DNA of 39,653 bases from Pseudobdellovibrionaceae bacterium (lineage in GTDB: Bacteria > Bdellovibrionota > Bdellovibrionia > Bdellovibrionales > Bdellovibrionaceae). Made by a program: the position numbers and the translations under genes. This document shows positions 8,208-16,865 of the stretch, in pieces. The stretch spans positions 1 through 39,653 of the forward strand of contig JAEUWH010000119.1 of assembly GCA_016785955.1 (NCBI GenBank), given 5' to 3'. Position 1 is the stretch's first letter, and every line of letters begins with the position of its first letter. The notes under the pieces were generated by a model. The model saw only the letters and a list, made by a program, of their open reading frames with translations. It had not been told where the DNA came from and did no database searches.

Positions 8208-9023
8208 ATGACTAAAGAAATTGTTCTTTTTAACTACCAAGATTATCGCCAGTATTTGCGCGACTATATTGCGGATTTACGTCGGTTGGAGAGGGGCATT
8301 CAAACCAAAATAGCTGATGCTCTCAGCTGTCAGCCCGCCTACGTGTCCAAGGTTTTAGCAGGTGATGCCCATTTTAGCCTAGAGCAAGCCGAGCGAGCAT
8401 CCCAGTTCTGCAATCACTCGGATGACGAAAAACACTTTTTCATACTCCTCACGCAATACACGCGCGCAGGCACACCGGCCCTGCAAAAGTATTTCGCAAA
8501 ACAACTCGAAGAACTCAGGCTTAAAAATAAAAGTTTGAAAGAACACATGAAGCTAGAAAAAGTCAGCGATTTCGAAACACAATTACGCTACTACGAGCAC
8601 TGGTCCATTGCAGCCATTCATGTGCTACTCACTATTCCCGAGTTCCGAACACGCTCGGCCATTGCCACAAAATTAAATATTTCGATGAATGATGCCAACG
8701 CGGCCATTGATTTTCTTAAATCAAAAAACATGATTCAGGAATCGGGCGGCCTGCTAAGCGTTGGCCATGTCGGACTTCACTTAGGTGCGGACTCGCCCGT
8801 GATAAAATTGCATCACAATAACTGGCGATTAAAATCCATGGATTCAATTGCTCGAAGTAATCCTGACGATCTTCACTACTCGTCGGTCGTAAGCCTTTCC
8901 AACAAAGACCGCGAACATTTTCGCGAGGAACTTTTAAAATGGATTGTCACTTTTCGCAACGGTATTACGGCTTCGAAGGAAGAAACTCTGGCAGCGATTG
9001 GAATTGATTTCTATAGCGTCTAA
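8208..9023 (+). CDS. TIGR02147/DUF4423-type regulatory protein
   Basis: The 271-residue protein has the hallmark N-terminal segment (YQDYRQYLRDYI, residues 10-21) and a helix-turn-helix-like region at about 32-65 (KIADALSCQPAYVSKVLAG). A second winged-helix-like region lies at about 147-180 (IATKLNISMNDANAAIDFLKSK). This family is abundant in Bdellovibrio and Fibrobacter relatives and is presumed to be DNA-binding. It has no signal peptide or membrane segment. The gene is divergent from the operon of secreted proteins, which it may regulate, and is convergent with thiQ, from which it is separated by a long hairpin. A ribosome site is weak (AGG about 12 nt before ATG 8208). Confidence 0.85.
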   Translation: MTKEIVLFNYQDYRQYLRDYIADLRRLERGIQTKIADALSCQPAYVSKVLAGDAHFSLEQAERASQFCNHSDDEKHFFILLTQYTRAGTPALQKYFAKQLEELRLKNKSLKEHMKLEKVSDFETQLRYYEHWSIAAIHVLLTIPEFRTRSAIATKLNISMNDANAAIDFLKSKNMIQESGGLLSVGHVGLHLGADSPVIKLHHNNWRLKSMDSIARSNPDDLHYSSVVSLSNKDREHFREELLKWIVTFRNGITASKEETLAAIGIDFYSV

Positions 9024-9028
9024 ACTAA

Positions 9029-9084
9029 AGAAACTGCGCCACTTGGTGGCGCGTAAAAAAACGCCACCAACTGGCGCAGTTTCT
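9029..9084. terminator. bidirectional terminator hairpin between convergent genes
   Basis: Arms at 9029-9051 and 9062-9084 are complementary over 23 bp with one mismatch, around a 10-nt loop containing seven As. On the minus strand, the distal arm alone can form CGCCA-GTTGG-TGGCG followed by seven Ts, a standard intrinsic terminator for the thiB-thiP-thiQ operon. On the plus strand GCGCCAC-TTG-GTGGCGC (9036-9052) forms instead, but without a U tract. The right arm overlaps the thiQ stop codon. Confidence 0.85.
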
Positions 9085-9715
9085 AAACTAAACGTCCGGC
9101 TTTGATCTCGAAAATCTTATCGCCTAAAAAGTCGACGTCGCGACGGTCATGCGTAATCAATAGCACCGGAATGTTTTGCTCTTTTATGAAATTTTTCACA
9201 AGCTCGCGGCTTTCTTGCTTTAGCTCTTCATCAAGGGCCGAGAACGGTTCGTCTAAGAACAGCATGCGAGGCTGCCCCACTACCGCACGAGCCATTGCGA
9301 CCCGCTGTTGCTCGCCTCCAGACAACATCGGAGCTTTCTTATTCAAGATATGTTCGATACGTAACTTCTTAGCAATTGCCGAAAGTTGAGTTTCAAATTC
9401 TGTGGCATCGACTTTCTTTGCTAAAGCTGCAAACTGTATATTTTCATAAGCACTCATGTGCGGAAAAAGATCGTAGGTTTGAAACACCACACCTATATTT
9501 TTCTGTGCGGGGGACAACCGGCCGATATCCATACCACCAAACTGCCATTTACACTCTTTCACATTCTCCAAGCCTAAGAGACCACGAAAAACACTAGTTT
9601 TTCCCGATCCCGACGGCCCCCACAAGACATTCACACCGGAATCCAAAAGCTCCCATTTCTCGATCTGGACCGAGAAATCGCTGTAATCAATAGTTAATTT
9701 TTCGACCAACGACAA
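9083..9715 (-). CDS. thiQ: thiamine ABC transporter ATP-binding protein
   Basis: This 210-residue ABC ATPase has Walker A GPSGSGKT (33-40), Q-loop FQTYDLF (Gln 79), signature LSGGEQQRVAMAR (131-143), Walker B MLFLDEP (Asp 155, Glu 156) and the H-loop His 189. All catalytic residues are present. Its start overlaps the end of the permease gene by 29 nt, so the two are translationally coupled. The substrate assignment to thiamine or its phosphates rests on the adjacent binding protein, which resembles E. coli ThiB/TbpA. By itself this subunit could belong to an iron or spermidine transporter. It is the last gene of the operon and ends in the shared terminator hairpin. Confidence 0.88.
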   Translation of the reverse strand: MSLVEKLTIDYSDFSVQIEKWELLDSGVNVLWGPSGSGKTSVFRGLLGLENVKECKWQFGGMDIGRLSPAQKNIGVVFQTYDLFPHMSAYENIQFAALAKKVDATEFETQLSAIAKKLRIEHILNKKAPMLSGGEQQRVAMARAVVGQPRMLFLDEPFSALDEELKQESRELVKNFIKEQNIPVLLITHDRRDVDFLGDKIFEIKAGRLV

Positions 9716-11147
9716 CTTGGGCTCCTCGGAAACATAGAAAAATAATTAATCCTAGCACGAGCAAAATAAATGACAATAGCGAAGAAAAACCAATACGATA
9801 ATGACTCAAAAAAGTTTCTGACAGCAAAGCCATCGAAATATCCCGACTGGCGATCATTTTTGAAATTCCATAATCTCCAGTCGCCCAAAAGGCTGCAATC
9901 CCGGAATACAAAAACATTCGTTTATAAGTTAAAGGAAATAGAATTTTCCAGAATACAAGATTGTTGTCAGCACCAAGCAAACTAGCACGCTCTTTGTAAC
10001 GAGCTAAATCCAACAAAAAATTTCCATATCCCATTTTATATAAATACACGATGTAACTTAACGTCAGTCCCAGAATAATCTTAAGGAAAACAAAAAAGGT
10101 CGTATTTGGTCCAAACACTAAAAATGCAAACCCGATAAGCGCCGTGCTGGGCGCCGTATAACCATTTAAAAACCGGTGAAACCAATTCGTTTGATGCAAC
10201 CGAGTAATGGCCATCAGAAATCCAAAAACCGTGATTCCTACCCCTATCGAAATCACCGCCGTCCCCAAAATCCCGTTAGCAATTTCTTCGGAATATAATT
10301 CAAAATCAGACCAGCTATTTAGGCCCTCTGCCACTCCATTGAAATAAGAATAAAAGAAAATGACGTACAGAAACGAAAAAAAATAAAAACTGAATCGCGA
10401 TTCCAAAAATCGACTTTGTAAATTTGGATTAAGCTCTACAACAGTTTGATTTTTGAAATTTAACAGGGAAAACCCAAATAACAAAATCGACTGAATTCCC
10501 GCCAAGGCCACGGATGATCCCCAATCATTGTATATCTTAATTTTTTCAAATATTAAAATTTCCAAATTAATGCCCTTGCCACCGCCCACCACCAAGGGAA
10601 TTGCAAAACTGCTAAAGGCCGAGACAAACACCAGGAAAAACACCTGAAACAAATCTTTTTTTAACAGAGGAAACAATATCCCCCTGTAAAACTGCATGTG
10701 ACCCACTCCCAAAGTAAACGAAACATCCGACAAACGAGATAGTTTGTTCTTGATCACTTCTTTCAAAATTACCCCACACAAACCTACGTTGATAAATGCG
10801 TGAACGATAATGACACCGATAGTACCCATAGGAAATGGATCAATTAAACTCATCAGACCAATAAGTACAAACAAGTTAGGCAGAAAATTAGGCAGCAGAA
10901 AAAAAATGTTAAAATTGAACCAACGCGAGAAACGATTTTCACAAAAAATTAATCCCATGGCTAACCAGAGCCCCGCCAAGGTCGAAAGCAGAGCCGACCA
11001 TACGCCTTGCCAAATCGAATTTCTTAACGCCCAAAAGAACTCGCCGGTATCCCATTTAGTTACCAGTTCAAAATGCCCAATCAGGATAAAAAAAGGGCTT
11101 AACAAAAACAGTATCAGTAAACCTTGTAGTATTTTTCTATTTTGCAT
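9687..11147 (-). CDS. thiP: thiamine ABC transporter permease (two fused halves)
   Basis: The protein has 486 residues and about twelve hydrophobic segments, arranged as two homologous permease halves. Each half has a cytoplasmic EAA-like loop: around LGVGHMQFYRGILFPLLKKDL in the first half and ASLLGADNNLVFWKILFPLTYKRM in the second. These couple to the ATPase. This fused architecture matches ThiP and the ferric-iron FbpB-type permeases. The gene overlaps thiB at its start by 11 nt and thiQ at its end by 29 nt. It is somewhat shorter than E. coli ThiP as I remember it. Substrate identity is inferred from thiB. Confidence 0.88.
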   Translation of the reverse strand: MQNRKILQGLLILFLLSPFFILIGHFELVTKWDTGEFFWALRNSIWQGVWSALLSTLAGLWLAMGLIFCENRFSRWFNFNIFFLLPNFLPNLFVLIGLMSLIDPFPMGTIGVIIVHAFINVGLCGVILKEVIKNKLSRLSDVSFTLGVGHMQFYRGILFPLLKKDLFQVFFLVFVSAFSSFAIPLVVGGGKGINLEILIFEKIKIYNDWGSSVALAGIQSILLFGFSLLNFKNQTVVELNPNLQSRFLESRFSFYFFSFLYVIFFYSYFNGVAEGLNSWSDFELYSEEIANGILGTAVISIGVGITVFGFLMAITRLHQTNWFHRFLNGYTAPSTALIGFAFLVFGPNTTFFVFLKIILGLTLSYIVYLYKMGYGNFLLDLARYKERASLLGADNNLVFWKILFPLTYKRMFLYSGIAAFWATGDYGISKMIASRDISMALLSETFLSHYRIGFSSLLSFILLVLGLIIFLCFRGAQVVVGRKINY

Positions 11148-12177
11148 TCTTCTCGCCCCGACGTATCGAAGTCCACGACTTTATCAGAAAGTCGACGTCA
11201 GAGACAGAGGGAATTTTAAATTGTGAAAGATGATTAAATTGGGCCACAGATTCAAACGCAGTACCCTGAAGAGCTGTCTTAACAACTGGGAACATAAAGT
11301 TTTTGTTCATGATAATTTTTTGCCCCTCGTCCGAAAGCATCAAATTGATAAACTCTTCTGCCAATGCACACTCTTTACAGTCCAATGGAATTCCGGCAAA
11401 TTCAAACTGCACGGGATGTTTTTCACTAAAACGAAATGCCTCAATCGAGTTATTATTTTCAACTAACTGATGATACAGTGGCGACGTCAAGTACGACAGA
11501 ACATAGCTGACCTGACGTTTCGAAAAGAATCCATAGGCCGTCGACCATGACGGAGAAAAGCTATGAGCCTGATTCATCATTTGCTCTAGATACTTTTCAC
11601 CGTCTTCTTTTCCCAAAGCATCATATACCCAACTCAGGAATTGCATACCGGGCGACGAGGTTCGTGGATCCATCAAAGCAATTTTGTTTTTATATATAGG
11701 CTTAAGCAAATCTTTTAAAGATTTTGGTGTGGGAAGTGGATCTTCTTTTCTACCCACAAAGGCAATGACACCCCAATCAAATGGCACAAAATAGCTGTTG
11801 GACAACGCCGGACGAATAATTTCGTCAATTTCCAATTGCGAAAAATCTAACTTTCGCCAATTAATTTCCGAAAGAGCCTTTTGTAAATCATATTGATCCA
11901 AACCAATGACTAAATCGGCCCCTAATGTGGCTCCTTCCAATTTAATTCGCTGAAGAAGTACACCTGAATCTGCGGCTTCGACAAAATCAACTCGGCAATT
12001 ACAAATTTGTTCAAATTTCTTTTTTAACTCATACCCTGGTCCAAGCTTGGACGTAAACGACGAGTACCCATATACGCGTATAATTTTTTGTGAATCATCC
12101 ACTACAGTTTGACGATTGAAAAAACTGATAACTAAAACAAAAAAAATACTAAAAATGAAAATAATAAAATGCTGCAT
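11137..12177 (-). CDS. thiB: thiamine-binding periplasmic protein
   Basis: This 346-residue solute-binding protein has an N-terminal hydrophobic export segment (residues 1-22). Motifs remembered from E. coli ThiB/TbpA recur in order: a VYGYSSF segment, ADLVIGLDQYDL, FDWGVIAFV, DPRTSSPGMQFL, WSTAYGFF and VLSYLTSPLYH. These similarities, especially the DPRTS-PG and Y-TSP blocks, are why I assign thiamine rather than iron as ligand. The start is directly after the stop of the DoxX-family gene, and the 3' end overlaps thiP. There is no lipobox, so it is probably held by an uncleaved anchor or released into the periplasm. Confidence 0.87.
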   Translation of the reverse strand: MQHFIIFIFSIFFVLVISFFNRQTVVDDSQKIIRVYGYSSFTSKLGPGYELKKKFEQICNCRVDFVEAADSGVLLQRIKLEGATLGADLVIGLDQYDLQKALSEINWRKLDFSQLEIDEIIRPALSNSYFVPFDWGVIAFVGRKEDPLPTPKSLKDLLKPIYKNKIALMDPRTSSPGMQFLSWVYDALGKEDGEKYLEQMMNQAHSFSPSWSTAYGFFSKRQVSYVLSYLTSPLYHQLVENNNSIEAFRFSEKHPVQFEFAGIPLDCKECALAEEFINLMLSDEGQKIIMNKNFMFPVVKTALQGTAFESVAQFNHLSQFKIPSVSDVDFLIKSWTSIRRGEKNAK

Positions 12178-12660
12178 TTACCACCACAATCCACGACGAC
12201 GTTTATAAAAGTAGTAATCCACACCTAAACAACGTCCCGCACCGATCCATGCCATCACAAAATGCAATGCTAAAAATGTTTTATTTAGATCTTCGAATGC
12301 GGGTCCCATTATAAAAATCATATTTAACGAAAGCAAAATTCCCAATACAGCAACCGGTCGCACTACATAGCCGATTAAATATGAAATAGCGATGGCAAAC
12401 TCGAAACCTGTAATCAAAAATGCTAAAATTTGCCACTGTGGAATTAACTGAGTTGTGACAATCACCTTATACCACTCTGGCGACTGACTCATGGGTAAGA
12501 ACTCAGAAATAGTCTCGGCAATCTTTGGTTTGTTGAGAAAATCAGACGAAAATTTCAGCATGGCTGACTGCAAATAGTAATAGCCCAGAAAAATACGTAA
12601 AAAGGAAATAGGAACTAAGTGACCAACGTATTTTACGCTATCCAAAAATGAAACAAGCAT
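12178..12660 (-). CDS. DoxX-family membrane protein
   Basis: This protein of 160 residues has about four transmembrane helices. The DoxX/SURF4-like features are LRIFLGYYYLQSAMLKF near the N-terminus and FLALHFVMAWIGAGRCLGVDYYF near the C-terminus. DoxX proteins are linked to quinone or thiol redox functions in some bacteria, but most have unknown roles. The stop codon directly precedes the thiB start codon, so it is the first gene of a doxX-thiB-thiP-thiQ operon. This close coupling suggests a contribution to thiamine uptake, which is inference. The 194 nt upstream (12661-12854) contain no recognisable TPP riboswitch. Confidence 0.82.
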   Translation of the reverse strand: MLVSFLDSVKYVGHLVPISFLRIFLGYYYLQSAMLKFSSDFLNKPKIAETISEFLPMSQSPEWYKVIVTTQLIPQWQILAFLITGFEFAIAISYLIGYVVRPVAVLGILLSLNMIFIMGPAFEDLNKTFLALHFVMAWIGAGRCLGVDYYFYKRRRGLWW

Positions 12661-12854
12661 GGTTTATTATTGATGATTTTTTGATCTCGCACAAGCAACC
12701 AGTCCATGACTCTACAGTTAGTCTGGTCCAACAAGAATTATGACAGGGTCGTCAAAAAAATGTCGTTGGAACAAAAAAGACCATAGCAGTACCAGGCACG
12801 TCCTGTGCGATTGTTACAATAAGAAATCAAACAAACTCGTAAACTAGTTTCGTC

Positions 12855-13079
12855 TTAGTTTAGAAGATAAATCTTATTTCGAGTTTTCAGGGTACATTGA
12901 GGGCAGAAGGCTTCTTCTTTTATCGTCGTAGAATCAGAACTAGCCACATGGTTGATTTCAAGTTCGGTATCACACAACACACAGTGATTTTGTGATTTAA
13001 TAAATTCCGAGTGTACTGGATGATTAATGTTTTCAAAATATCTCAATTTTTTTGCTTCCACAGCGTTCCCCACTTTCAA
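12855..13079 (-). CDS. small zinc-ribbon-like protein
   Basis: This protein has up to 74 residues, with two CxxC pairs (CVLC and CPQC, about 26 residues apart) that would form a zinc ribbon, and a conserved-looking tail RNKIYLLN. The start is probably GTG 13061 rather than TTG 13079, because GGGGA lies six nt before the former. The two His at the N-terminal side are not obviously part of the metal site. Function is unknown. It stands alone between the DoxX operon and ddl, both on the same strand. Confidence 0.6.
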   Translation of the reverse strand: MKVGNAVEAKKLRYFENINHPVHSEFIKSQNHCVLCDTELEINHVASSDSTTIKEEAFCPQCTLKTRNKIYLLN

Positions 13080-13173
13080 AAATCCATTTTATGCTGTCGT
13101 CATTTTAGGTTCTTAAAATTGTGACAACTCAAGTGATAAAACTAGTTAAAGCAAATTTCAGACCAAAATTTTT

Positions 13174-14205
13174 CTAGACTTTCTGATACCTAGATAAACC
13201 AGACATTAGTAATAAATCCAAAAACTCCTGAAAGGATATTTTTTCCGCTTCCAGTTGTTGAGGATAAAAAGACGCTTTAGTCATTCCAGGCAATGTGTTT
13301 GTTTCAATAAATATAGGACCTGCGTTGGTCAGTATCATGTCTGTTCGCGAGTATCCTAAACAACCAAATATCTTGTGCGCACGTAAAGCCAAGTCTTGAC
13401 ATGCTTTTTTCTGAACAGGGTTAAGATCTGCGGGAGTCACTTCTTTGCTACCTCGACCTAAGTATTTGCCTTGATAATCAAAATTCGCCCCGGCTTCAAG
13501 AAGAACTTCGCTGGGCGCTAATGCGAGTGTTTGATTGGGTCTTTCCATCACACCGACAGTAATTTCACGCCCTGAAATAAACTCTTCTGCAATATAATCT
13601 TGATCTGAAGCTTTTCTAATTTCACTTATGGCAAATTCCAATTCACTCATACTGGATACAATGTACAAACCATAGCTCGAGCCATTCGCATTTGGCTTTA
13701 AAACAATTTTTTTCTTGTCTACAAAGAATGATTTCAATTGTGTAACAGAATCCGCAGAGCCAAAATGCACTCTCAATTCTGCGGCTAATGTCATGTCATT
13801 GGCTCGTGCTACTGATTTAGCTTTCATTTTATCAAAACAGGTTCGACTGGATTCAGAACTAGACCCCGTGTAGGCAATTTGGTGGGTTTCAAAAAATTTC
13901 TGATACGTACCATCTTCGCCGGCCGTTCCGTGAAGAGCAATAAAGCACACTTTGTGTTTTAAACGAGCCACCATTCCATCCATATCTTTAGACACCGGCT
14001 CCATTTTTGGCTGAAACTCTTGAACAAATGGGTTTTTATGCCCTAACAATTCATCGATGGTAACCTGAAACCAATAACCTTGAGGACCCACAAAATAGAC
14101 ATCCGGATCTTGAAAATAACGAACTACATTTTGCGCCGAAGCGACCGAGACCAATCGTTCATTAGAAGTTCCACCAAATACAAGCGCTACATTTTTAGCC
14201 ATCAT
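13174..14205 (-). CDS. ddl: D-alanine--D-alanine ligase
   Basis: This ATP-grasp ligase of 343 residues joins two D-Ala for peptidoglycan precursors. Visible motifs are the N-terminal LVFGGTSNE, FIALHGTAGEDGT (the HG.xGEDG block), the ATP-binding KPNANGSSYGL segment and EEFISGREITVGV. The C-terminal metal-binding part reads FIETNTLPGMT, with Ser/Tyr-Pro-Q following. Length is close to the family norm. elbB lies 14 nt upstream on the same strand, so the two are probably one operon. The family also includes D-Ala-D-Lac type ligases, which sequence alone does not separate here. Confidence 0.93.
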   Translation of the reverse strand: MMAKNVALVFGGTSNERLVSVASAQNVVRYFQDPDVYFVGPQGYWFQVTIDELLGHKNPFVQEFQPKMEPVSKDMDGMVARLKHKVCFIALHGTAGEDGTYQKFFETHQIAYTGSSSESSRTCFDKMKAKSVARANDMTLAAELRVHFGSADSVTQLKSFFVDKKKIVLKPNANGSSYGLYIVSSMSELEFAISEIRKASDQDYIAEEFISGREITVGVMERPNQTLALAPSEVLLEAGANFDYQGKYLGRGSKEVTPADLNPVQKKACQDLALRAHKIFGCLGYSRTDMILTNAGPIFIETNTLPGMTKASFYPQQLEAEKISFQEFLDLLLMSGLSRYQKV

Positions 14206-14219
14206 AAAAATTCCTTAGC

Positions 14220-14873
14220 CTAAGCCATTTCAACAAGTTCTTGAATCATGCCTTTTATACCTACAAAGACCTGTCCAAAATCCGCGTCATGCATAAACGC
14301 GGGGGTCGTAATAATCTTATGGTCACGATCCGTGATAAAATCATCCACAGGACACTCTACCACTTCAACATCCCAACGTTTGAGTACATCAAATTTATCT
14401 GATTGCGGACCCAAGGTAATTGTAATTCCTTTACCCGCCAAACACTTTGCTAGCAGTATCGGTGCAATACAGACAGCACCAATAGGTTTCTGCTGTGCAA
14501 AGAATTCGGTAATAACTCGCTTAACTTCTGGCTCGACGGTACACTCCATACCTTTTTCCGCCCAAGTGCTAAAATGTAACGCGGCTCCCAAGCCACCCGC
14601 AATAACCAAAGCATCAAAATCACTTACAACGAGCGAATTTAAATCTTGAATCTGTCCGCGACTAATACGTGCAGCCTCAGCCAACATATTTCGTGTTTCC
14701 GTTTTACTAGTCAGACCCGTTAAATGGTTCGTTACGGGAATCTCCATATTCAAAGAAAAGCAATTCACCTTAACTCCCGCCAGATACAAATTAGTCAATA
14801 CACTGACGGTCTCAGTGATCTCGGCGCCATCTTTATGTCCACAACCTGAATACAAAAGTGCAATTTTTTTCAT
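14220..14873 (-). CDS. elbB: ElbB-like DJ-1/PfpI family protein
   Basis: This protein of 217 residues has the ElbB pattern: LLYSGCGHKDGAEITE at the N-terminus, LNMEIPVTNHL, the ALVIAGGLGAALH block and the nucleophile elbow AVCIAPILLAK with the expected Cys. The family belongs to the DJ-1/PfpI superfamily and has been named an isoprenoid-biosynthesis or glyoxalase III-like protein. Its physiological role is not settled. ATG 14873 is chosen because MKKIALLYSG is the family N-terminus. The frame can be extended six codons upstream. It is followed closely by ddl. Confidence 0.9.
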   Translation of the reverse strand: MKKIALLYSGCGHKDGAEITETVSVLTNLYLAGVKVNCFSLNMEIPVTNHLTGLTSKTETRNMLAEAARISRGQIQDLNSLVVSDFDALVIAGGLGAALHFSTWAEKGMECTVEPEVKRVITEFFAQQKPIGAVCIAPILLAKCLAGKGITITLGPQSDKFDVLKRWDVEVVECPVDDFITDRDHKIITTPAFMHDADFGQVFVGIKGMIQELVEMA

Positions 14874-14982
14874 GATCCCAGTGTAAAGCAAACTACCTCA
14901 TTTGAAAATCTAGTTTTTTAATGCAGATGCCTAGAGTACCCTTGTCTTTCTATCCATGCTTGGCTCATACCTGGTTCGTGCT

Positions 14983-15000
14983 TGGATCAAATCTGATCCA
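14983..15000. other. inverted repeat upstream of the glutathione peroxidase
   Basis: TGGATCA and TGATCCA are perfect 7-bp arms around AATC. They lie about 80 nt upstream of the peroxidase start and 110 nt from the divergent elbB start, a position suited to an operator or small hairpin. No regulator is known from the sequence. Confidence 0.35.
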
Positions 15001-15079
15001 GATTGTAAATCATAGTAAAGCCTATGAACTTGCATTATTGCCGTCTCAGAAATAGGCTAACCTTATGTGAGGTATACCG

Positions 15080-15565
15080 ATGAGTTTATTTTATGATTAC
15101 ACTGTAAAAGATGAAAAAAATGTTGATGTATCACTCTCTTCTTTTAAAGGCAAGACTGTTTTAGTGGTTAATGTCGCCAGCAAATGTGGCTTTACTCCTC
15201 AGTACACTGGGCTGGAAGAGATCTATAAAAAATTTAAAGATAAAAATTTTGTAATTGTTGGTTTTCCTTGCAATCAATTTGGATTTCAAGAGCCCGGTAC
15301 AAATGACGAGATCCAATCTTTTTGCAAAACAAGCTATGACGTTACTTTTCCTGTCATGGCTAAGATTGATGTCAACGGCAATAACGCGTCCCCCCTGTAT
15401 CGTTTTCTCAAAGAAAAGGCACCTGGTATTTTAGGTACTGAAATGATCAAATGGAATTTCACCAAATTTTTAATCGACAAAAATGGCAATGTGATACAAA
15501 GGTACGCACCCAAAATCGAACCAAAAGAAATTGAATCTGATATCGCGCGTTTACTAGAACAGTAA
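15080..15565 (+). CDS. glutathione peroxidase, thioredoxin-dependent Cys type
   Basis: This protein of 161 residues reduces hydrogen peroxide and organic hydroperoxides. The peroxidatic Cys 36 lies in NVASKCGFT. Cys 64 and Gln 66 lie in FPCNQFG, and Cys 82 in QSFCKT, where the resolving Cys of thioredoxin-dependent enzymes sits. Trp 125 and Asn 126 (KWNFTKF) complete the catalytic tetrad. There is no selenocysteine and no signal peptide, so it acts in the cytoplasm. GTGAGG precedes ATG 15080. The gene is monocistronic, flanked by small repeats, and divergent from elbB. Confidence 0.95.
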   Translation: MSLFYDYTVKDEKNVDVSLSSFKGKTVLVVNVASKCGFTPQYTGLEEIYKKFKDKNFVIVGFPCNQFGFQEPGTNDEIQSFCKTSYDVTFPVMAKIDVNGNNASPLYRFLKEKAPGILGTEMIKWNFTKFLIDKNGNVIQRYAPKIEPKEIESDIARLLEQ

Positions 15566-15598
15566 AAGCTCTGCAATTTCTTTTTCTTAGTATTTAAT

Positions 15599-15615
15599 AT
15601 CCACACAAAGTGGAT
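15599..15615 (+). other. small hairpin after the peroxidase gene
   Basis: ATCCAC and GTGGAT form a perfect 6-bp stem around ACAAA, 34 nt past the stop. The following sequence has only a short T run, so it would be a weak terminator at best. Confidence 0.3.
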
Positions 15616-15680
15616 GCTATGTTTTGTTGACTCTCGATAAACCAGTCTTCACTCCGGCCCATCAGCTTGTCGCTGACGTC

Positions 15681-15751
15681 TGCCCCTGATGCATGCCCCT
15701 GATACCTGGTTCAATTGCTCTTACCAATCAGTGCCTGTCCTTACCACTCAG
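15681..15751. repeat. short direct repeats in the spacer after the peroxidase
   Basis: TGCCCCTGAT occurs at 15681-15690 and again at 15694-15703. CTTACCA(A/C)TCAG occurs at 15720-15731 and 15740-15751, one period of 20 nt. The spacer 15566-15770 holds no gene and appears built from local duplications. Confidence 0.5.
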
Positions 15752-15770
15752 CTAGGGACTTGAATTCTAT

Positions 15771-16865
15771 TTATGATGAGACCTTGTCTTGAATACTTTC
15801 AAACGGAACACATCCAAAGTCTCGGATCAATAACTGTTCTAGAGTTTTAAGTTCATCAAGATAGCGTTTAAATTGTGCTTTGACGATGTCAAAATGTTCA
15901 TTCAAAACAAAATCACTAGAATGCTTGCGGAACGAGTAAAAAATTTTAGACTTATCGATTCCTAAATAGAAAGAAAACTGATTTTCTGAGTTAATAAAAT
16001 GTAGTAGTTTTTCAATATTCATCTTAGGCAACAAAACAACAGGACTCGCTGCATAGAAATAGTCTTGAGTGTAAAAAAAAATGCGTACGACGTCATTGTT
16101 ATGAACAAGTTCCCAGTAGTTTTTTCCCGAGCGTAGGGTTATTGGATCATGTCCAGAAAAACTTATCATGGCCTCAACCTGACTGGCCACTTTTTCAATA
16201 TCCATCGTCCTAAAATATCGTTCAGAATCAATTTGAAATCCACAATGAGGGCAATGCTCGCTAGGGGTCGTCAATTGATTTTCGCACGAAATGCAAAGAA
16301 CGCTGTATTCGGCCGTACCAAAAGATTTCCACTTTTTTAGATTCTCGAGTGCAAATTTAATTGGTATTGAAAACCCGATATTTTCCGCGTCTTGAATTTT
16401 CCGAGAGTTAATCCCCACAACTTCCCCGTATTGATTCAAAAGAGGACCGCCACTGTTACCAGGATTTATGGCCGCATCTGTCTGAATATAAGCCATATCT
16501 TGAATACGATGCTGAGAATTGGAAACAATACCTTGGGTAAAAGTGCAACTCATTCCCAGCGGATAGCCTAATGCAATAACACTGTCACGATCTTGAACGG
16601 AGCCCTCAGTTTTATACTCCAAGCCCGTGCTGACCAAGCCAGACTCTGCCTGCAAAAGGGCAATATCTTTTTTAGGATCTGCCAACAACACTTTGGCTTT
16701 CACACGCTTATTATCAAACGTTTCCAAAGCGACTTCACGTAGACCTTCTACAACATGGTAATTTGTGATCACCAGCTCAATACCCGCCAAGGTAAAACCA
16801 CTTCCTGTTGCCTCCGGTGTGAGAACTTTAAAGACACTTTTTTTAAATGATTCAAAATCAACCAC
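15771..16865 (-). CDS. cytoplasmic trypsin-like serine protease with zinc ribbon
   Basis: This 364-residue protein starts with a chymotrypsin/HtrA-fold protease domain. The catalytic triad is His 37 (TNYHVV), Asp 67 (KKDIALL) and Ser 138 (NPGNSGGP). A short zinc ribbon follows, with Cys 191, 194, 205 and 208 (CISC, CPHC). The last 150 residues form an unrecognised domain that may resemble YbjN or secretion-chaperone folds. There is no PDZ domain, signal peptide or membrane anchor, so unlike DegP it probably works in the cytoplasm. GTG 16865 overlaps the stop of the upstream 394-residue gene as TAGTG, so the two are coupled and the upstream protein is a likely partner or substrate. Confidence 0.85.
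   Translation of the reverse strand: MVDFESFKKSVFKVLTPEATGSGFTLAGIELVITNYHVVEGLREVALETFDNKRVKAKVLLADPKKDIALLQAESGLVSTGLEYKTEGSVQDRDSVIALGYPLGMSCTFTQGIVSNSQHRIQDMAYIQTDAAINPGNSGGPLLNQYGEVVGINSRKIQDAENIGFSIPIKFALENLKKWKSFGTAEYSVLCISCENQLTTPSEHCPHCGFQIDSERYFRTMDIEKVASQVEAMISFSGHDPITLRSGKNYWELVHNNDVVRIFFYTQDYFYAASPVVLLPKMNIEKLLHFINSENQFSFYLGIDKSKIFYSFRKHSSDFVLNEHFDIVKAQFKRYLDELKTLEQLLIRDFGCVPFESIQDKVSS

Noticed and set aside
12661-12854. TPP riboswitch before the doxX-thiB operon
   Set aside because: None of the conserved THI-box segments can be found on the minus strand.
14967-15714. ATACCTGGTTC present on both sides of the glutathione peroxidase gene
   Set aside because: An 11-mer shared once in 40 kb is expected by chance, and the flanks do not align.
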